The notes under the pieces were generated by a model, which did not search any database, was not told the DNA's origin, and saw only the letters and a program-made list of their open reading frames with translations. Of a stretch of DNA of 64,000 bases, positions 7,150-15,735 are shown piece by piece; position 1 is the first letter of the stretch; every line of letters begins with the position of its first letter. Origin of the DNA: Flavobacterium anhuiense (GTDB taxonomy: Bacteria; Bacteroidota; Bacteroidia; Flavobacteriales; Flavobacteriaceae); contig NZ_FMVC01000003.1 in assembly GCF_900101855.1 (NCBI RefSeq), positions 102,261-166,260 on the forward strand, written 5' to 3'. A program made the position numbers and the translations under genes.

Positions 7150-7500
7150 ATGAAAACGGAAAGAATCTACAAAATCCTATTTTCTAGCGTATATCCTTTA
7201 TACATTCAAAAAGTTGAAAAAAAAGGAAGAACTAAAGAAGAATTAGATATCGTAATCAAATGGCTTACAGGATATACTGATAACCAAATTAAAGAGCAGA
7301 TTGAAAAGAAAGTAGATTTTCAAACATTCTTTGCCGAAGCTCCAAAAATCAATCCGAATGCTTCTAAAATTACGGGGGTGATCTGTGGTTATCGTGTAGA
7401 AGAGATTGAAGATCCATTGATTCAAAAAATGCGATATCTAGACAAACTAATTGATGAAATCGCCAAAGGAAGAAAAATGGAAAAGATTTTAAGAGAATAA
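7150..7500 (+). CDS. DUF2200 family protein
   Basis: This 116-residue cytoplasmic protein matches the DUF2200 pattern: an N-terminal [49 protein letters not shown] and a central-to-C-terminal charged helix. Members are short single-domain proteins of unknown function found in many bacteria. It lies directly after the lipoprotein gene and is closed by a hairpin at 7501-7530. Confidence 0.85.
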   Translation: MKTERIYKILFSSVYPLYIQKVEKKGRTKEELDIVIKWLTGYTDNQIKEQIEKKVDFQTFFAEAPKINPNASKITGVICGYRVEEIEDPLIQKMRYLDKLIDEIAKGRKMEKILRE

Positions 7501-7535
7501 AAAGTCCTTCAAAAATATTTGAAGGACTTTTAGTT
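7501..7535. terminator. Bidirectional terminator between DUF2200 and DUF4256 genes
   Basis: AAAGTCCTTCAAA (7501-7513) and TTTGAAGGACTTT (7518-7530) form a perfect 13-bp stem with loop AATA. Confidence 0.85.
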
Positions 7536-8093
7536 TTAAACTCTTAATAAACCGCGAAAACCTCTCGCAGCATAATATGATTCTGCACCGTTATGATAAA
7601 CAAAGACGGTATTATATCTAAAATCTGAAAAAATAGCACCGCCCAGTTTTCTAATTTCTGGCGGAGTTAAAATCCAGCTTGAAGTTTTGGCATCAAACTT
7701 TCCTAATTTTTGCAGCTCTTTATATTGCTCTTCGTTTAAGATTTCAATTCCCATTTGTTCCGCCATGTTTATAGCGCTGTCAGCTGGTTTATGTTCTTTT
7801 CTTTTTTCCAGCGCTTCATGATCATAACAAACACTTCTGCGCCCTTTCGGACTTTCAGCAGAACAATCCACAAAAAGATATTCGTCAGTTTTAGCATCAT
7901 ATCCAATTACGTCCGGCTCGCCTTCAGTTCTTTCCATTTCGTCAAGAGACCATAGTTTTGATGGATTAGCTTTTAGTTTAGCTTCAATTTTTGCCCAATC
8001 TAGATTTTCGTGACGGTTTTTATTCTTTTCAAAACGCTTTTCGAGTATGCTCAATAATTCGTCTTGTTCGTTTATGGTAAGTTGCTTTTTCAT
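7536..8093 (-). CDS. DUF4256 domain-containing protein
   Basis: The 185-residue protein has the DUF4256 signature: an N-terminal LLSILEKRFEKNKNRHENLDW, WSLDEMERTEGEPDVIGYD, FVDCSAESPKGRRSVCYD and a C-terminal VFVYHNGAESYYAARGFRGLLRV. The family has no known biochemical role. It is the last gene of a four-gene leftward operon led by an ArsR-type regulator and is 12 bp downstream of the DoxX-like gene. That pairing suggests a stress role, but that is inference. Confidence 0.85.
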   Translation of the reverse strand: MKKQLTINEQDELLSILEKRFEKNKNRHENLDWAKIEAKLKANPSKLWSLDEMERTEGEPDVIGYDAKTDEYLFVDCSAESPKGRRSVCYDHEALEKRKEHKPADSAINMAEQMGIEILNEEQYKELQKLGKFDAKTSSWILTPPEIRKLGGAIFSDFRYNTVFVYHNGAESYYAARGFRGLLRV

Positions 8094-8105
8094 TTTATTA
8101 AGTTT

Positions 8106-8483
8106 TTAATTCGAACTGCATCTTCTTGTTTCTGGTCTGAAATACCAGGAAACAACTGTTAGAACAATTAGCAATATTGGTCCAAAAAGTGCTGACGCGT
8201 CATCTTTTATAGCCAAATGCGAAAACACAGCTCCAGACATTGCAAAAAAGAAACCTGCATAAGCCCATTCTTTCAATAAACCGAATTTTGGAATCAGAAT
8301 TGCGATTACTCCCAAAAGCTTCCAAACGCCCAAAAGCGTTAAAAAATAAAGCGGATATCCTAAATGCTGTATCATTACTGCTTCTTCTTTGATAGGAATA
8401 AGCTGTACAATTCCTGTTGATGTCATTCCTAAAGCCAACCATAAAGTGGCAACCCAATAGATAATTTTATTTCTTTTGCTCAT
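8106..8483 (-). CDS. DoxX-like family membrane protein
   Basis: This 125-residue inner-membrane protein has four hydrophobic segments (about 9-28, 44-64, 72-90 and 98-116), as in the DoxX/DoxX_2 family. DoxX relatives are linked to thiosulfate oxidation or to redox homeostasis, but small stand-alone members like this have no proven activity. It is third in the ArsR-led operon, 5 bp after the SRPBCC gene. Confidence 0.82.
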   Translation of the reverse strand: MSKRNKIIYWVATLWLALGMTSTGIVQLIPIKEEAVMIQHLGYPLYFLTLLGVWKLLGVIAILIPKFGLLKEWAYAGFFFAMSGAVFSHLAIKDDASALFGPILLIVLTVVSWYFRPETRRCSSN

Positions 8484-8488
8484 GATTT

Positions 8489-8956
8489 TTATTTTAGTTT
8501 AGTTACAATTTCTTCCAATCGTTTGTGCGCCATATTTAATCCTTGTGCAAATGGCAGTTTTAACTGCGTTGTTCTATGTTCGATAGATTTGTAAATGATC
8601 TGCATAGTCAATTTGCTGGTATCATCTGTTAGTTTTTCAAACTCTAAAAATTCCAATTGAGGCGCAAAATTGGCGTTATCCATTTCAAAAGTGCGCACTA
8701 TTTTTTCATTCGGAACAAAATCATGAAAAACACCATTTGCTTTAAAAACTACATTCCCATTAGGATCGCTGGTTTCATATTCCCATCCGCCATATTTTTT
8801 ACTTTCCAGTTTCAAGACTTTTGTGCCCATCCATTGTGCTACAATTTCAGACTCGGTATGAGCTTTAAATAATAATTCAACTGGCAAATCAAATTCTCTT
8901 GTAATCACAAGATCTAGTCTGTCATCTTCGGCATGAATTTTTGTTTTCTTTTCCAT
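8489..8956 (-). CDS. SRPBCC (AHSA1-like) domain protein
   Basis: The 155-residue protein begins LDLVITREFDLPVELLFKAHTESEIVAQWMG and has GGWEYETSDPNGNVVFKANGVFHDFVPNEKIVRTFEM, typical of the START-like AHSA1 group. The fold forms a hydrophobic cavity, and the ligand is unknown. Pairing of an ArsR-type regulator with an AHSA1-like gene is widespread in bacteria and is seen here with a 3-bp gap. It may bind or modify a lipophilic effector. Confidence 0.88.
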   Translation of the reverse strand: MEKKTKIHAEDDRLDLVITREFDLPVELLFKAHTESEIVAQWMGTKVLKLESKKYGGWEYETSDPNGNVVFKANGVFHDFVPNEKIVRTFEMDNANFAPQLEFLEFEKLTDDTSKLTMQIIYKSIEHRTTQLKLPFAQGLNMAHKRLEEIVTKLK

Positions 8957-8959
8957 GGT

Positions 8960-9277
8960 TTATTTTTTATAGTTTTTCATAATTGATTCTAACTTATTAA
9001 AACGATCATCCCACATTTTTCTGAATGGTTCGATGAACTTGTCAATTTCTTTCATTTTTTCTGGGTTTAAATGATAATAAATTTCTCGTCCGTTTTGTGT
9101 TTGGTGCAATAGCTCACATTCGTTCAAAATCTGAATATGCTTTGAAATAGTCTGTCTTGACGAATTAAAATTCTCGGCAATTGCCCCAGGCGTCATAGCT
9201 TGAATGGCAACTAAACTTAAAATAGCTCTTCGGGTAGGATCGGCTATGGCTTGAAAAACATCTCTTCTAATTTCCAT
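8960..9277 (-). CDS. ArsR-type winged-helix transcriptional regulator
   Basis: I start the gene at the ATG at 9277 ([20 protein letters not shown], 105 residues). A longer reading to 9325 would run through the promoter and both operators. The protein is a single winged helix ([38 protein letters not shown]). The only Cys in the domain is isolated, so the Cys pair of metal-sensing ArsR/SmtB members is absent and a metal ligand is unlikely. It leads an operon with SRPBCC, DoxX and DUF4256 genes and is probably autorepressed through two inverted repeats around its -7 box. Confidence 0.88.
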   Translation of the reverse strand: MEIRRDVFQAIADPTRRAILSLVAIQAMTPGAIAENFNSSRQTISKHIQILNECELLHQTQNGREIYYHLNPEKMKEIDKFIEPFRKMWDDRFNKLESIMKNYKK

Positions 9278-9282
9278 TATGC

Positions 9283-9319
9283 AGTTATTTGACTGCAAAT
9301 ATAATGAAGTCATTTGACT
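9283..9319 (-). promoter_or_regulatory. ArsR operon promoter with two operator-like repeats
   Basis: On the minus strand the -7 box TATATTTG (complement of 9296-9303) sits between two copies of one 12-bp dyad. The first, AGTCATTTGACT at 9308-9319, is perfect. The second, AGTTATTTGACT at 9283-9294, has one mismatch. The copies start 25 bp apart. Binding at either would block initiation, which fits ArsR-type repression. Confidence 0.65.
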
Positions 9320-9353
9320 GCGCAATATTTTTTTTCATTTTTTTTTCAAAAAT

Positions 9354-9383
9354 AAACCTTCAAACTTTTCAATTTGAAGGTTT
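9354..9383 (-). terminator. Terminator of the choloylglycine-hydrolase-like gene
   Basis: AAACCTTCAAA (9354-9364) pairs with TTTGAAGGTTT (9373-9383). A long A/T tract lies on the left side, which is downstream for the leftward gene. Confidence 0.7.
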
Positions 9384-9415
9384 TATGATATTTAGTTTAT
9401 TTAAAAAAGTGCTTT

Positions 9416-10468
9416 TTAATCTAATCCCGCAAATTGAAATGGCTTTGTTTCCTTAAAATTCAGAAGTGAATCGCCAGAATAATTCTCATTATTGGCCAAA
9501 CTTAATTTTTTAATTTTTCCTTTTTCACTAAAATCAATCTTACTGAATTCAACCCAAATCACATTCGGATTCAAAACATTATCAAAATAATAAACCAGAT
9601 TTTTCTGATCAGCCACCGTTCTCCAGCGGGTAGAGGAGATGTTAGGTTCTGTTTCTGAGGAAATTCCCAAAGGAACAGAACAGTTTCTAATCACGCCAAA
9701 AACACTAGACAAAGCTGTTCTGATATTATCTGTCTTCGGAATTGCATCAATATAATAAGAAGCTCTTACAAAGCGATCTGCAGCACGATTAGTGCCTGGT
9801 AGCATAATTGTACCCGGAATCCCTTTCCAATACGCATTGATAGCCAATTGCTGCTCAAAAATAGGAGAATTGGTCATTGCTACATATTTTCTATCATGAT
9901 GAATAACCAACTTGCCGTTTATATATTCAAAAATAGCATTATCTCCAGTAGAATCAGAAATAGAAAGATGCACTGTAGCATAAATATTCGTTCCTGGAAT
10001 ATGTGAAGAGGTAATTACAAAATCATTCCTTCCAAGTGCCGCAACCGTTTCTGCAACAGTAGAAAAATTATCTAAAACATATTGAAGCCATAAAGAAACA
10101 GCCAGACCTTTTACTTTTCCATTTTTTTCAAACGGAGGATATTGCGATTCTACCAACCACAAAAGGTTGCCTACAAGTCCTTTTTCGTTCATACCATCAG
10201 AAGAAGCAATGTCCCAAGAACTGGTAATAACGCTTCCGTATTTAGATTTCCATTTAATCGAACTGGTTCCAACTTCACCAGATCTTTCAATTCCACGCGG
10301 AAAAATCCATAAATTGGCGGGAATTTCACCTTTCCAATCCATCGATCGTGCAGTAATAATTGTTCCGTTTAGACCTTCGTAAACTATCCTTGTACATGGA
10401 AGTACAGTTTCAGTCATTAATAAAGTAAAAGCAAGTAGGGCGGGAAAAATTCTGTTTTTGGGTTTCAT
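9416..10468 (-). CDS. Choloylglycine hydrolase family (linear amide C-N hydrolase)
   Basis: This is an Ntn-hydrolase that would cleave linear amides such as penicillin V, conjugated bile acids or acyl-homoserine lactones. Residues 1-24 are a signal peptide, and cleavage leaves C25 as the N-terminal nucleophile (PC|TRIVYEG). The family Arg and Asp lie in TARSMDW, the conserved Asn in AMTNSP, and an Arg in NRAADRFVRASYY. At 350 residues it has normal length. It is probably exported and self-activated. It is monocistronic, and the true substrate cannot be told from sequence. Confidence 0.88.
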   Translation of the reverse strand: MKPKNRIFPALLAFTLLMTETVLPCTRIVYEGLNGTIITARSMDWKGEIPANLWIFPRGIERSGEVGTSSIKWKSKYGSVITSSWDIASSDGMNEKGLVGNLLWLVESQYPPFEKNGKVKGLAVSLWLQYVLDNFSTVAETVAALGRNDFVITSSHIPGTNIYATVHLSISDSTGDNAIFEYINGKLVIHHDRKYVAMTNSPIFEQQLAINAYWKGIPGTIMLPGTNRAADRFVRASYYIDAIPKTDNIRTALSSVFGVIRNCSVPLGISSETEPNISSTRWRTVADQKNLVYYFDNVLNPNVIWVEFSKIDFSEKGKIKKLSLANNENYSGDSLLNFKETKPFQFAGLD

Positions 10469-10613
10469 AAAATTTTAGATTTTAATTAAACGTTTAACTT
10501 GAATTTATCAGTTTTTACTGCAATTTACGGAATTTTTATTTTAATTATTTGAAAATGAAATTAATAGTAATAGAAAAGCACCAAGATAATTCTCAGCGCT
10601 GTTAGTTTTTATT

Positions 10614-12200
10614 TTAAAGCGAAATACTTTTATCTATATTGATTTGCTCCAAAAAAGATTGATCATGCGAAATCACAATCAAAGTTCCTTTGTATTCATT
10701 GATTGCAGCGGTTAATATTTCAATGTTTTGAATATCGAGATTATTTGTTGGCTCGTCCAGAATGATAATCTCAGGCGATTCGTTGCTAATAGTTAAACAG
10801 CACAACATTAAACGCATTCGTTCGCCTCCGCTTAGTGCATTGCAAGGTTTGTCCCAGTCATTTCTAGAAAACAAAAAGCGATTCAGTCTCATTTTTATTT
10901 CATGCTCCTCTAAACCGTAGTCATTAAAAACCTGAGCCTGTTCATAAATTGTAAGATTCTGATTCAATAATGAATAATCCTGATCTATATAAATTGCTTT
11001 TTTGGCTAATGAAGTTGCTTGTCCTTGCGTTGGATTTAATTCTCCTAGAATAATTTTGATCAAGGTTGTTTTTCCAGAACCATTCAAGCCTTTTATAGCA
11101 AGTCGTTCTCCAGAAAGAATTTCAAAATCGAGATTTTCTTTCCAAAGAAGTTTATCTCCATAAGCATAATTAATATCTGAAGCCTCAAAAAGAGTTTTTC
11201 CTTTAAGAAAAGAATTGTTTTCAAATCCAAATTTCATCTGATCTATAGTCGGAAGAGACGATCGTAACTGTCTTAAATCCTCAGAAATACCGCTAATTTT
11301 TTCAGCGTGAACGTCTTTGAGTTTAGAACTGCTGTTTTCCGCTTTATTTCGAAGCGTATTCATCATAATTCTGGCAACACCAGACTTTTCCTGTTTCTTT
11401 TTGCCTCTAGAATCCAATTTATTTTGGCGTTCAATAGTTTCTCTTTCTTTTTCTTTGGCTTTTTTCAATGCCTTTTCTTTGCTCTGAACATCTTGTTCTA
11501 AAGCATTGTTTTCAATTTTCTTCTGTTCACTATAAAAATCATAATTGCCGCCATAGACCGAAATTTCATTTTTTGTCATTTCTAAAGTCTTATTCAAAAG
11601 ATTGAGCAGTTTTCTGTCGTGACTAACCACTAAAAGTGTACTAGAAGTAGATTTTATAAAATCATATAATAATGTTCTGCCAGCAAAATCTAAATGATTG
11701 CTAGGCTCGTCCAATAAAACTAAATCAGGTTCATGAATCATAATTCCGGCCAAGAAAACTTTTGTTTTCTGACCACCACTTAAAGTTTCCATTTTTTGGT
11801 CCAAATCCAAATCATGAAGTTGCCAATAGGACAAAGCTTCATTACACCGTTCCTCGATTGTCCAATCGTCATTTAGAAGCTGAAGATTTTCTTCGGTTAC
11901 AGTGCCTTCAAGTATTTCTTTAAGTGAAGTTATTTTTTCCTTTATTTGCAAGGCTTCTGAAATAGTAAAACCATTAAATTGTCCGAATAATTGCGGAACA
12001 AAATAAGGTTTTGAATTATGAATAATCTGCCCTGAAAAAGGCTGTAATTCACCTGCAATAATTTTTAATAAAGTAGATTTTCCAACACCATTATTCCCGA
12101 CCAAAGCGGTTTTCTCGTGATGATTTAGCGTAAAACTAATGTTTTGAAACAGCATGTCTTTATTCTCATGCTGATATGAGATATTTTGAAGAATAAGCAT
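10614..12200 (-). CDS. ABC-F family ATPase
   Basis: Two ABC domains lie in one 528-residue chain with no membrane segment, which marks the ABC-F class that acts on ribosomes. Domain 1 has GNNGVGKST, LSGGQKTKVFLA and LLDEPSNHLD. A charged linker helix pair lies at about 230-310 (KKKQEKSGVARIMMNTLRNKAENSS). Domain 2 has GLNGSGKTT, LSGGERMRLML and ILDEPTNNLD. The conserved EQ2 Glu residues are present. It is not an obvious EttA or Uup. The size and linker resemble the antibiotic-resistance or stress branches of the family, which I treat as a possibility only. A leader of about 100 nt with a hairpin precedes it. Confidence 0.88.
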   Translation of the reverse strand: MLILQNISYQHENKDMLFQNISFTLNHHEKTALVGNNGVGKSTLLKIIAGELQPFSGQIIHNSKPYFVPQLFGQFNGFTISEALQIKEKITSLKEILEGTVTEENLQLLNDDWTIEERCNEALSYWQLHDLDLDQKMETLSGGQKTKVFLAGIMIHEPDLVLLDEPSNHLDFAGRTLLYDFIKSTSSTLLVVSHDRKLLNLLNKTLEMTKNEISVYGGNYDFYSEQKKIENNALEQDVQSKEKALKKAKEKERETIERQNKLDSRGKKKQEKSGVARIMMNTLRNKAENSSSKLKDVHAEKISGISEDLRQLRSSLPTIDQMKFGFENNSFLKGKTLFEASDINYAYGDKLLWKENLDFEILSGERLAIKGLNGSGKTTLIKIILGELNPTQGQATSLAKKAIYIDQDYSLLNQNLTIYEQAQVFNDYGLEEHEIKMRLNRFLFSRNDWDKPCNALSGGERMRLMLCCLTISNESPEIIILDEPTNNLDIQNIEILTAAINEYKGTLIVISHDQSFLEQINIDKSISL

Positions 12201-12230
12201 AATTCCTTTCTTTTATAGATAAATAATCTA

Positions 12231-12252
12231 GCAGCCACAAAAGAGTGGTTGC
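12231..12252 (-). promoter_or_regulatory. Hairpin in the ABC-F leader
   Basis: On the minus strand GCAACCAC and GTGGCTGC flank a 6-nt loop, with one A/C mismatch in the stem. It lies about 31 nt before the start codon. Leader hairpins control many ABC-F resistance genes, but no clear terminator or leader peptide is seen here. Confidence 0.3.
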
Positions 12253-12342
12253 CTACTAAATTTTCATGAAAGAAATTATTTTTCACATAGAGCCTGCTTA
12301 TTTTAAAGAGATGCAAAGATATTTATTTTAGTCTTAAAAATC

Positions 12343-12380
12343 AAAAAACCATTCACTACAATTGTAAAGAATGGTTTTTT
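12343..12380 (-). terminator. Terminator of the lipocalin-like lipoprotein gene
   Basis: AAAAAACCATTC (12343-12354) pairs perfectly with GAATGGTTTTTT (12369-12380). Confidence 0.8.
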
Positions 12381-12405
12381 GAGTAGAATTACTAGTAATT
12401 CTTGT

Positions 12406-12777
12406 TTAAATTTTATCAAATGTTAGTTTGGCTTCTTTGGTGTCTAAAATTAACTTATCGTCTGTGATAGTGCTTTCACATACATAAGGTGTTCCAACTT
12501 CGTCTTTAATAACTAGTTTTTTGCCTTTTTGAGTTAAAGCATAAGTTCCGTCTGTGATTTCACGAAGCAGATATCCTGTTACATGCCCGTCTTCTGTAAA
12601 AGTAAGCATACCATTGGTTAAAATCGCATTTTTTGTAGAATCAGAAACAGCTTCTTTTGGTTCTACGGCAGTAACTTTCCATGAATTCACAAGCTTGTCT
12701 CTTTTACGATGGCATGAAACAATTAATACTACGATAGCAATGGCAATTACGAGGGTAAATAATTTAGAGTTTTTCAT
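12406..12777 (-). CDS. Lipocalin-like lipoprotein
   Basis: I start at the ATG at 12777 (MKNSKLFTLV), which gives 123 residues and a textbook lipoprotein signal ending LIVSC with Cys22. An upstream extension would bury the signal. The mature part is a small beta-barrel-like domain (LVNSWKVTAVEPK, MLTFTEDGHVTGYLL, GTYALTQKGKKLVIKD, KLILDTKEAKLTF), as in the lipocalin-like families common in Bacteroidota. It is probably periplasmic and membrane-anchored. No specific ligand can be inferred. Confidence 0.78.
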   Translation of the reverse strand: MKNSKLFTLVIAIAIVVLIVSCHRKRDKLVNSWKVTAVEPKEAVSDSTKNAILTNGMLTFTEDGHVTGYLLREITDGTYALTQKGKKLVIKDEVGTPYVCESTITDDKLILDTKEAKLTFDKI

Positions 12778-12993
12778 GATTTTGTGATTAAAAGTTAAAC
12801 AGGAAAAAGTTACAAAAAAAAACAACATTAAAATATTCGAAATCAAATATTTATAAAGATTTTTTTTACTTCTTAAATTGAATTGCTTTTAATGCTAAAG
12901 GCCTCTATTTTCGGTACTTTTACTGATAACCAGCTGTTTATAAATCAGCACTGGTAAAAGTCAAAATTAGTCTGATTGGCTTTCTAAGGCTAA

Positions 12994-13926
12994 CTAATTT
13001 AAGGTTAAAGCCCCTAAAATTTCTTCATACATGAACGGTCCGCCTGGATAAGTCGCGGTATAATCCAAATTCATCCACACTTGGCCGCGTTCGTCTATAT
13101 GATAGTGCAGTTTTTTGCCGTAGCTTTCTTTTACAAAGAGCACGTTTTTAATCAAGTAATTGACTTTTTCTAAATCAATCATTGAACCAATTAATATTTC
13201 AGGATAAATATGTCCTTTCGTATGGATAAGGCGCGGAGTTCCGCCAATGGAACGCACGGCTGCTGCCATCAAAATAGAGTGATCATCGCAATCGCCAGAG
13301 AAATATTCTAAAGATTCGCTGGCGGTTGCAATATAATCACCGTCTTTTGGATCGTTTACATAGTTCCACCTGCTGTTTATTTCTTTAAAAACAGCAAAAC
13401 ATTGAATTATAGTTCGATAATCTGAGTACCCTCTAATGCCTTTAAAATGCTTTGAAGTTGCCATAATAGCAAAATTTCGCACTTTCGGATTCTGATATTC
13501 TATAGCATTGATAATCTTTGTTTTATTTGGAAAAGGAAGCAGTTTTGCTACAATAATATCTTGCGGATATGGATTATCAGACATGGTATAAATCATAGAA
13601 TTATAATCTTCTGAGATTTCGTTAAAACCATAATTTCCAATCACAGATCCATAAAACAGAATCAATAAATAAACTGCAACGCACAGAATAATAATTGTTC
13701 TGAGATACATCAGAAGAAAAAATACAGCTGCAAAAACAAAAATAAAAATGAATATGCGATCTAGATTGAATGCCCATTCCAAATCGATCAAATTTTGATG
13801 CAGTATGATGAAAATCGGAATCGTGATTAAAAGACTTAGAATCGAAATAATAATCCTGTCCCACGGTGATTTCACCTGTAGTTTAGATTTTAATCTCGGT
13901 AAGTCAATTTTAGGGAATTTCATCAT
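12994..13926 (-). CDS. Transglutaminase-like membrane protein
   Basis: I use the ATG at 13926, because a longer reading would need a TTG start. The N-terminal third has two to three membrane segments (about 27-48, 58-80 and 82-98). The rest is a transglutaminase-like papain fold with Cys in SGDCDDHSILMAAAVRSIG, His in TKGHIYPEI and Asp in WMNLDYTATYPGG. Such proteins may be proteases or crosslinking enzymes facing the periplasm. It lies 19 bp after the orphan binding-protein gene and is probably co-transcribed with it. Confidence 0.78.
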   Translation of the reverse strand: MMKFPKIDLPRLKSKLQVKSPWDRIIISILSLLITIPIFIILHQNLIDLEWAFNLDRIFIFIFVFAAVFFLLMYLRTIIILCVAVYLLILFYGSVIGNYGFNEISEDYNSMIYTMSDNPYPQDIIVAKLLPFPNKTKIINAIEYQNPKVRNFAIMATSKHFKGIRGYSDYRTIIQCFAVFKEINSRWNYVNDPKDGDYIATASESLEYFSGDCDDHSILMAAAVRSIGGTPRLIHTKGHIYPEILIGSMIDLEKVNYLIKNVLFVKESYGKKLHYHIDERGQVWMNLDYTATYPGGPFMYEEILGALTLN

Positions 13927-13945
13927 ACGAATCAAAAAGCAGTAT

Positions 13946-14797
13946 TTACAATGCTTTTACTGTTTCTACAAAAATACTTTTTTTATCAATAATTCCCAGA
14001 TCAAATAATTGATTTTGAATTTTATTAAAAGATTTTTCTGTCAAATTTTTCTGCGACCATTGGGTCAATTTCAGCCATTCCTTAATATCTTCTTCTTTTT
14101 GATTAAACAGTTTAGACAATTTCTTGTCTATCTCTGGAATCTCTTTAAAATCAACTGTTGTCTTGTTGATTATTTTAAGAATTGTTTCGACCGTTTTGGC
14201 ATTCTTTTTTAAGAATTCGTCTCGTACCACAATAATAAATGATGGCCAAGGAGTAGGGCAGTCTTCAATACGTCTAAAAACACCTTTATCTACAAGCGGT
14301 TTCGTCATAAAACGTTCCCACATAAAATAATCAGCTTTTTTATTAGTCAGAGCATCTACAGCACCATCAATTGTATTAACAATCTCGAATTCAAGATCAT
14401 CCATTTCCCAGCCTTGTTCATTTGCATTTACATAAGCCATTAATTGTGATCCCGAACCGATTCTCGAAATCGCTGCTTTTTTGTTCTTAAGATCTTTCAG
14501 CGTTTGAAAATCTGATTTTGCATCCACGTGAATTCCCCAAATTAAGGGAGATTGCACATAAACCTGTACAATTTTGCTCGGATTTCCGGCCGCAATATCT
14601 TTAAGAATTCCTTCGGTTAGAATTACAGCCAAATCTGTTTCTCCGTCACGAAGCATTTGACACATCTTCCCGGTTCCTTCGGGAACATTTGTCCATTGTA
14701 AGTCGATGTTCTCTTCTTCAAATTCGCCATTTTCGATGCATAGATGCCACGGCAAATTGAAGTGTTCCGGAACACCCGCAATTTTGACAGTTTTCAT
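13946..14797 (-). CDS. Orphan periplasmic-binding-protein-like (type 2 PBP fold) protein
   Basis: The 283-residue protein matches the NMT1/THI5 and SsuA-type substrate-binding fold (MKTVKIAGVPEHFNLPWHLCIENGEFEEENIDLQW, DLAVILTEGILKDIAAG, KKAAISRIGSGSQLMAYV, AVDALTNKKADYFMWE). It has no signal peptide or lipobox, and no permease or ATPase gene is nearby. It is therefore probably cytoplasmic. It resembles the PBP2 subgroup that includes the yeast protein Ca3427. A role in binding a small molecule is plausible, and transport is not supported. Confidence 0.75.
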   Translation of the reverse strand: MKTVKIAGVPEHFNLPWHLCIENGEFEEENIDLQWTNVPEGTGKMCQMLRDGETDLAVILTEGILKDIAAGNPSKIVQVYVQSPLIWGIHVDAKSDFQTLKDLKNKKAAISRIGSGSQLMAYVNANEQGWEMDDLEFEIVNTIDGAVDALTNKKADYFMWERFMTKPLVDKGVFRRIEDCPTPWPSFIIVVRDEFLKKNAKTVETILKIINKTTVDFKEIPEIDKKLSKLFNQKEEDIKEWLKLTQWSQKNLTEKSFNKIQNQLFDLGIIDKKSIFVETVKAL

Positions 14798-14863
14798 TTA
14801 TTTTAAGTTTAAGTTAAGTTGCTTGGTATGGGTATGCGTAATCTTATGGTTGAGTTTGTAAGT

Positions 14864-15340
14864 TTAGTTTTTTAATAAATCGGCCCTATGTTTTTCTGAA
14901 AGGCAAGGCTCTGCAAATTCTATGATATCTTGAGATTCGTATTCATTCAGAAGGCTTCTCACCAATGAATAATCTACATCTTTGGCTATTTCTACGGCAA
15001 AAAAGGTTTCATTTAGTCCTTCAGATAAACAATTGATTGCTTTTAATTTTTCTCTGATAATTTCTTTATCAAAACCTTTTTCTAGAATAGCCACTTGAAC
15101 AATCGAATTTCCAGAATTCTGAATCGTTTTTCTATGCATAAAACGTTCTTCTGTTTCATCATATTCGGCATAAAAAATGTCGTCTGTAGCGATCAAAGGA
15201 CCGAAAAACGGAATGTTATCCAGTTTAAAAAGACCTTTTTCTAGATCTATAATTTCTGCCCACATCGTTTCGGACACGACTTCATCCAGATAGTCACTAT
15301 AATATTTAAATAATATTTTCTTATGAGTTTCCTGTTCCAT
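14864..15340 (-). CDS. DUF4265-like protein
   Basis: The 158-residue cytoplasmic protein begins KKILFKYYSD and contains SETMWAEIIDLEKGLFKLDNIPFFGPLIATDDIFYAE, a pattern of DUF4265. A SGNSIVQVAIL segment follows. The family has no assigned function. Its ATG overlaps the stop codon of the upstream VOC gene by one base (TAATG), so the two are translationally linked. Confidence 0.72.
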   Translation of the reverse strand: MEQETHKKILFKYYSDYLDEVVSETMWAEIIDLEKGLFKLDNIPFFGPLIATDDIFYAEYDETEERFMHRKTIQNSGNSIVQVAILEKGFDKEIIREKLKAINCLSEGLNETFFAVEIAKDVDYSLVRSLLNEYESQDIIEFAEPCLSEKHRADLLKN

Positions 15341-15732
15341 TATTCAATTTCGCTAATTACAGCTTTTAAAGGAGATATTACGATTCTATAGCCATCTGGA
15401 TCCTGAATCATTTTTCCGTTTTCATTCCAGAAAGGATTCAGCGATGGTATAACTGCAATATTTTGCTGCGTTAATTTATTTACTAATTTATCGTAATCTG
15501 CAATAGTTTTTGGGTATAAGACCATAACATCATCTTCATCAAAAGTATGTTTGGCTTTAACATCTGATTGAGTAAACTCAAAATGCCAGTCTAAGCCAGG
15601 TTTTCCGATAAAAACGCCATCATAATTATTGTGATGTTCAAATCCGCCTAAGCGTTCAAATCCGAGTACATCAACATAAAAATTTTCAATTTTTGCTAAA
15701 TCATTCGTATGTCTGGCTACTCTCAAAAACAT
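15340..15732 (-). CDS. VOC family protein
   Basis: The 130-residue protein starts MFLRVARHTNDLAKIENFYVDVLGFERLGGFEHHNNYDGVF and ends with a DPDGYRIVISP motif, both typical of glyoxalase-like VOC proteins. H8 and a terminal acidic residue are candidate metal ligands. It lies between DinB and DUF4265 genes, 3 bp after the DinB-like gene, in a tight leftward operon. The substrate is unknown. Confidence 0.84.
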   Translation of the reverse strand: MFLRVARHTNDLAKIENFYVDVLGFERLGGFEHHNNYDGVFIGKPGLDWHFEFTQSDVKAKHTFDEDDVMVLYPKTIADYDKLVNKLTQQNIAVIPSLNPFWNENGKMIQDPDGYRIVISPLKAVISEIE

Positions 15733-15735
15733 AAT

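Noticed and set aside
12125..12316. A 63-residue frame at the start of the ABC-F gene as a leader peptide
   Set aside because: It overlaps the ABC-F start in another frame, has no family or codon signature, and reads through the hairpin.
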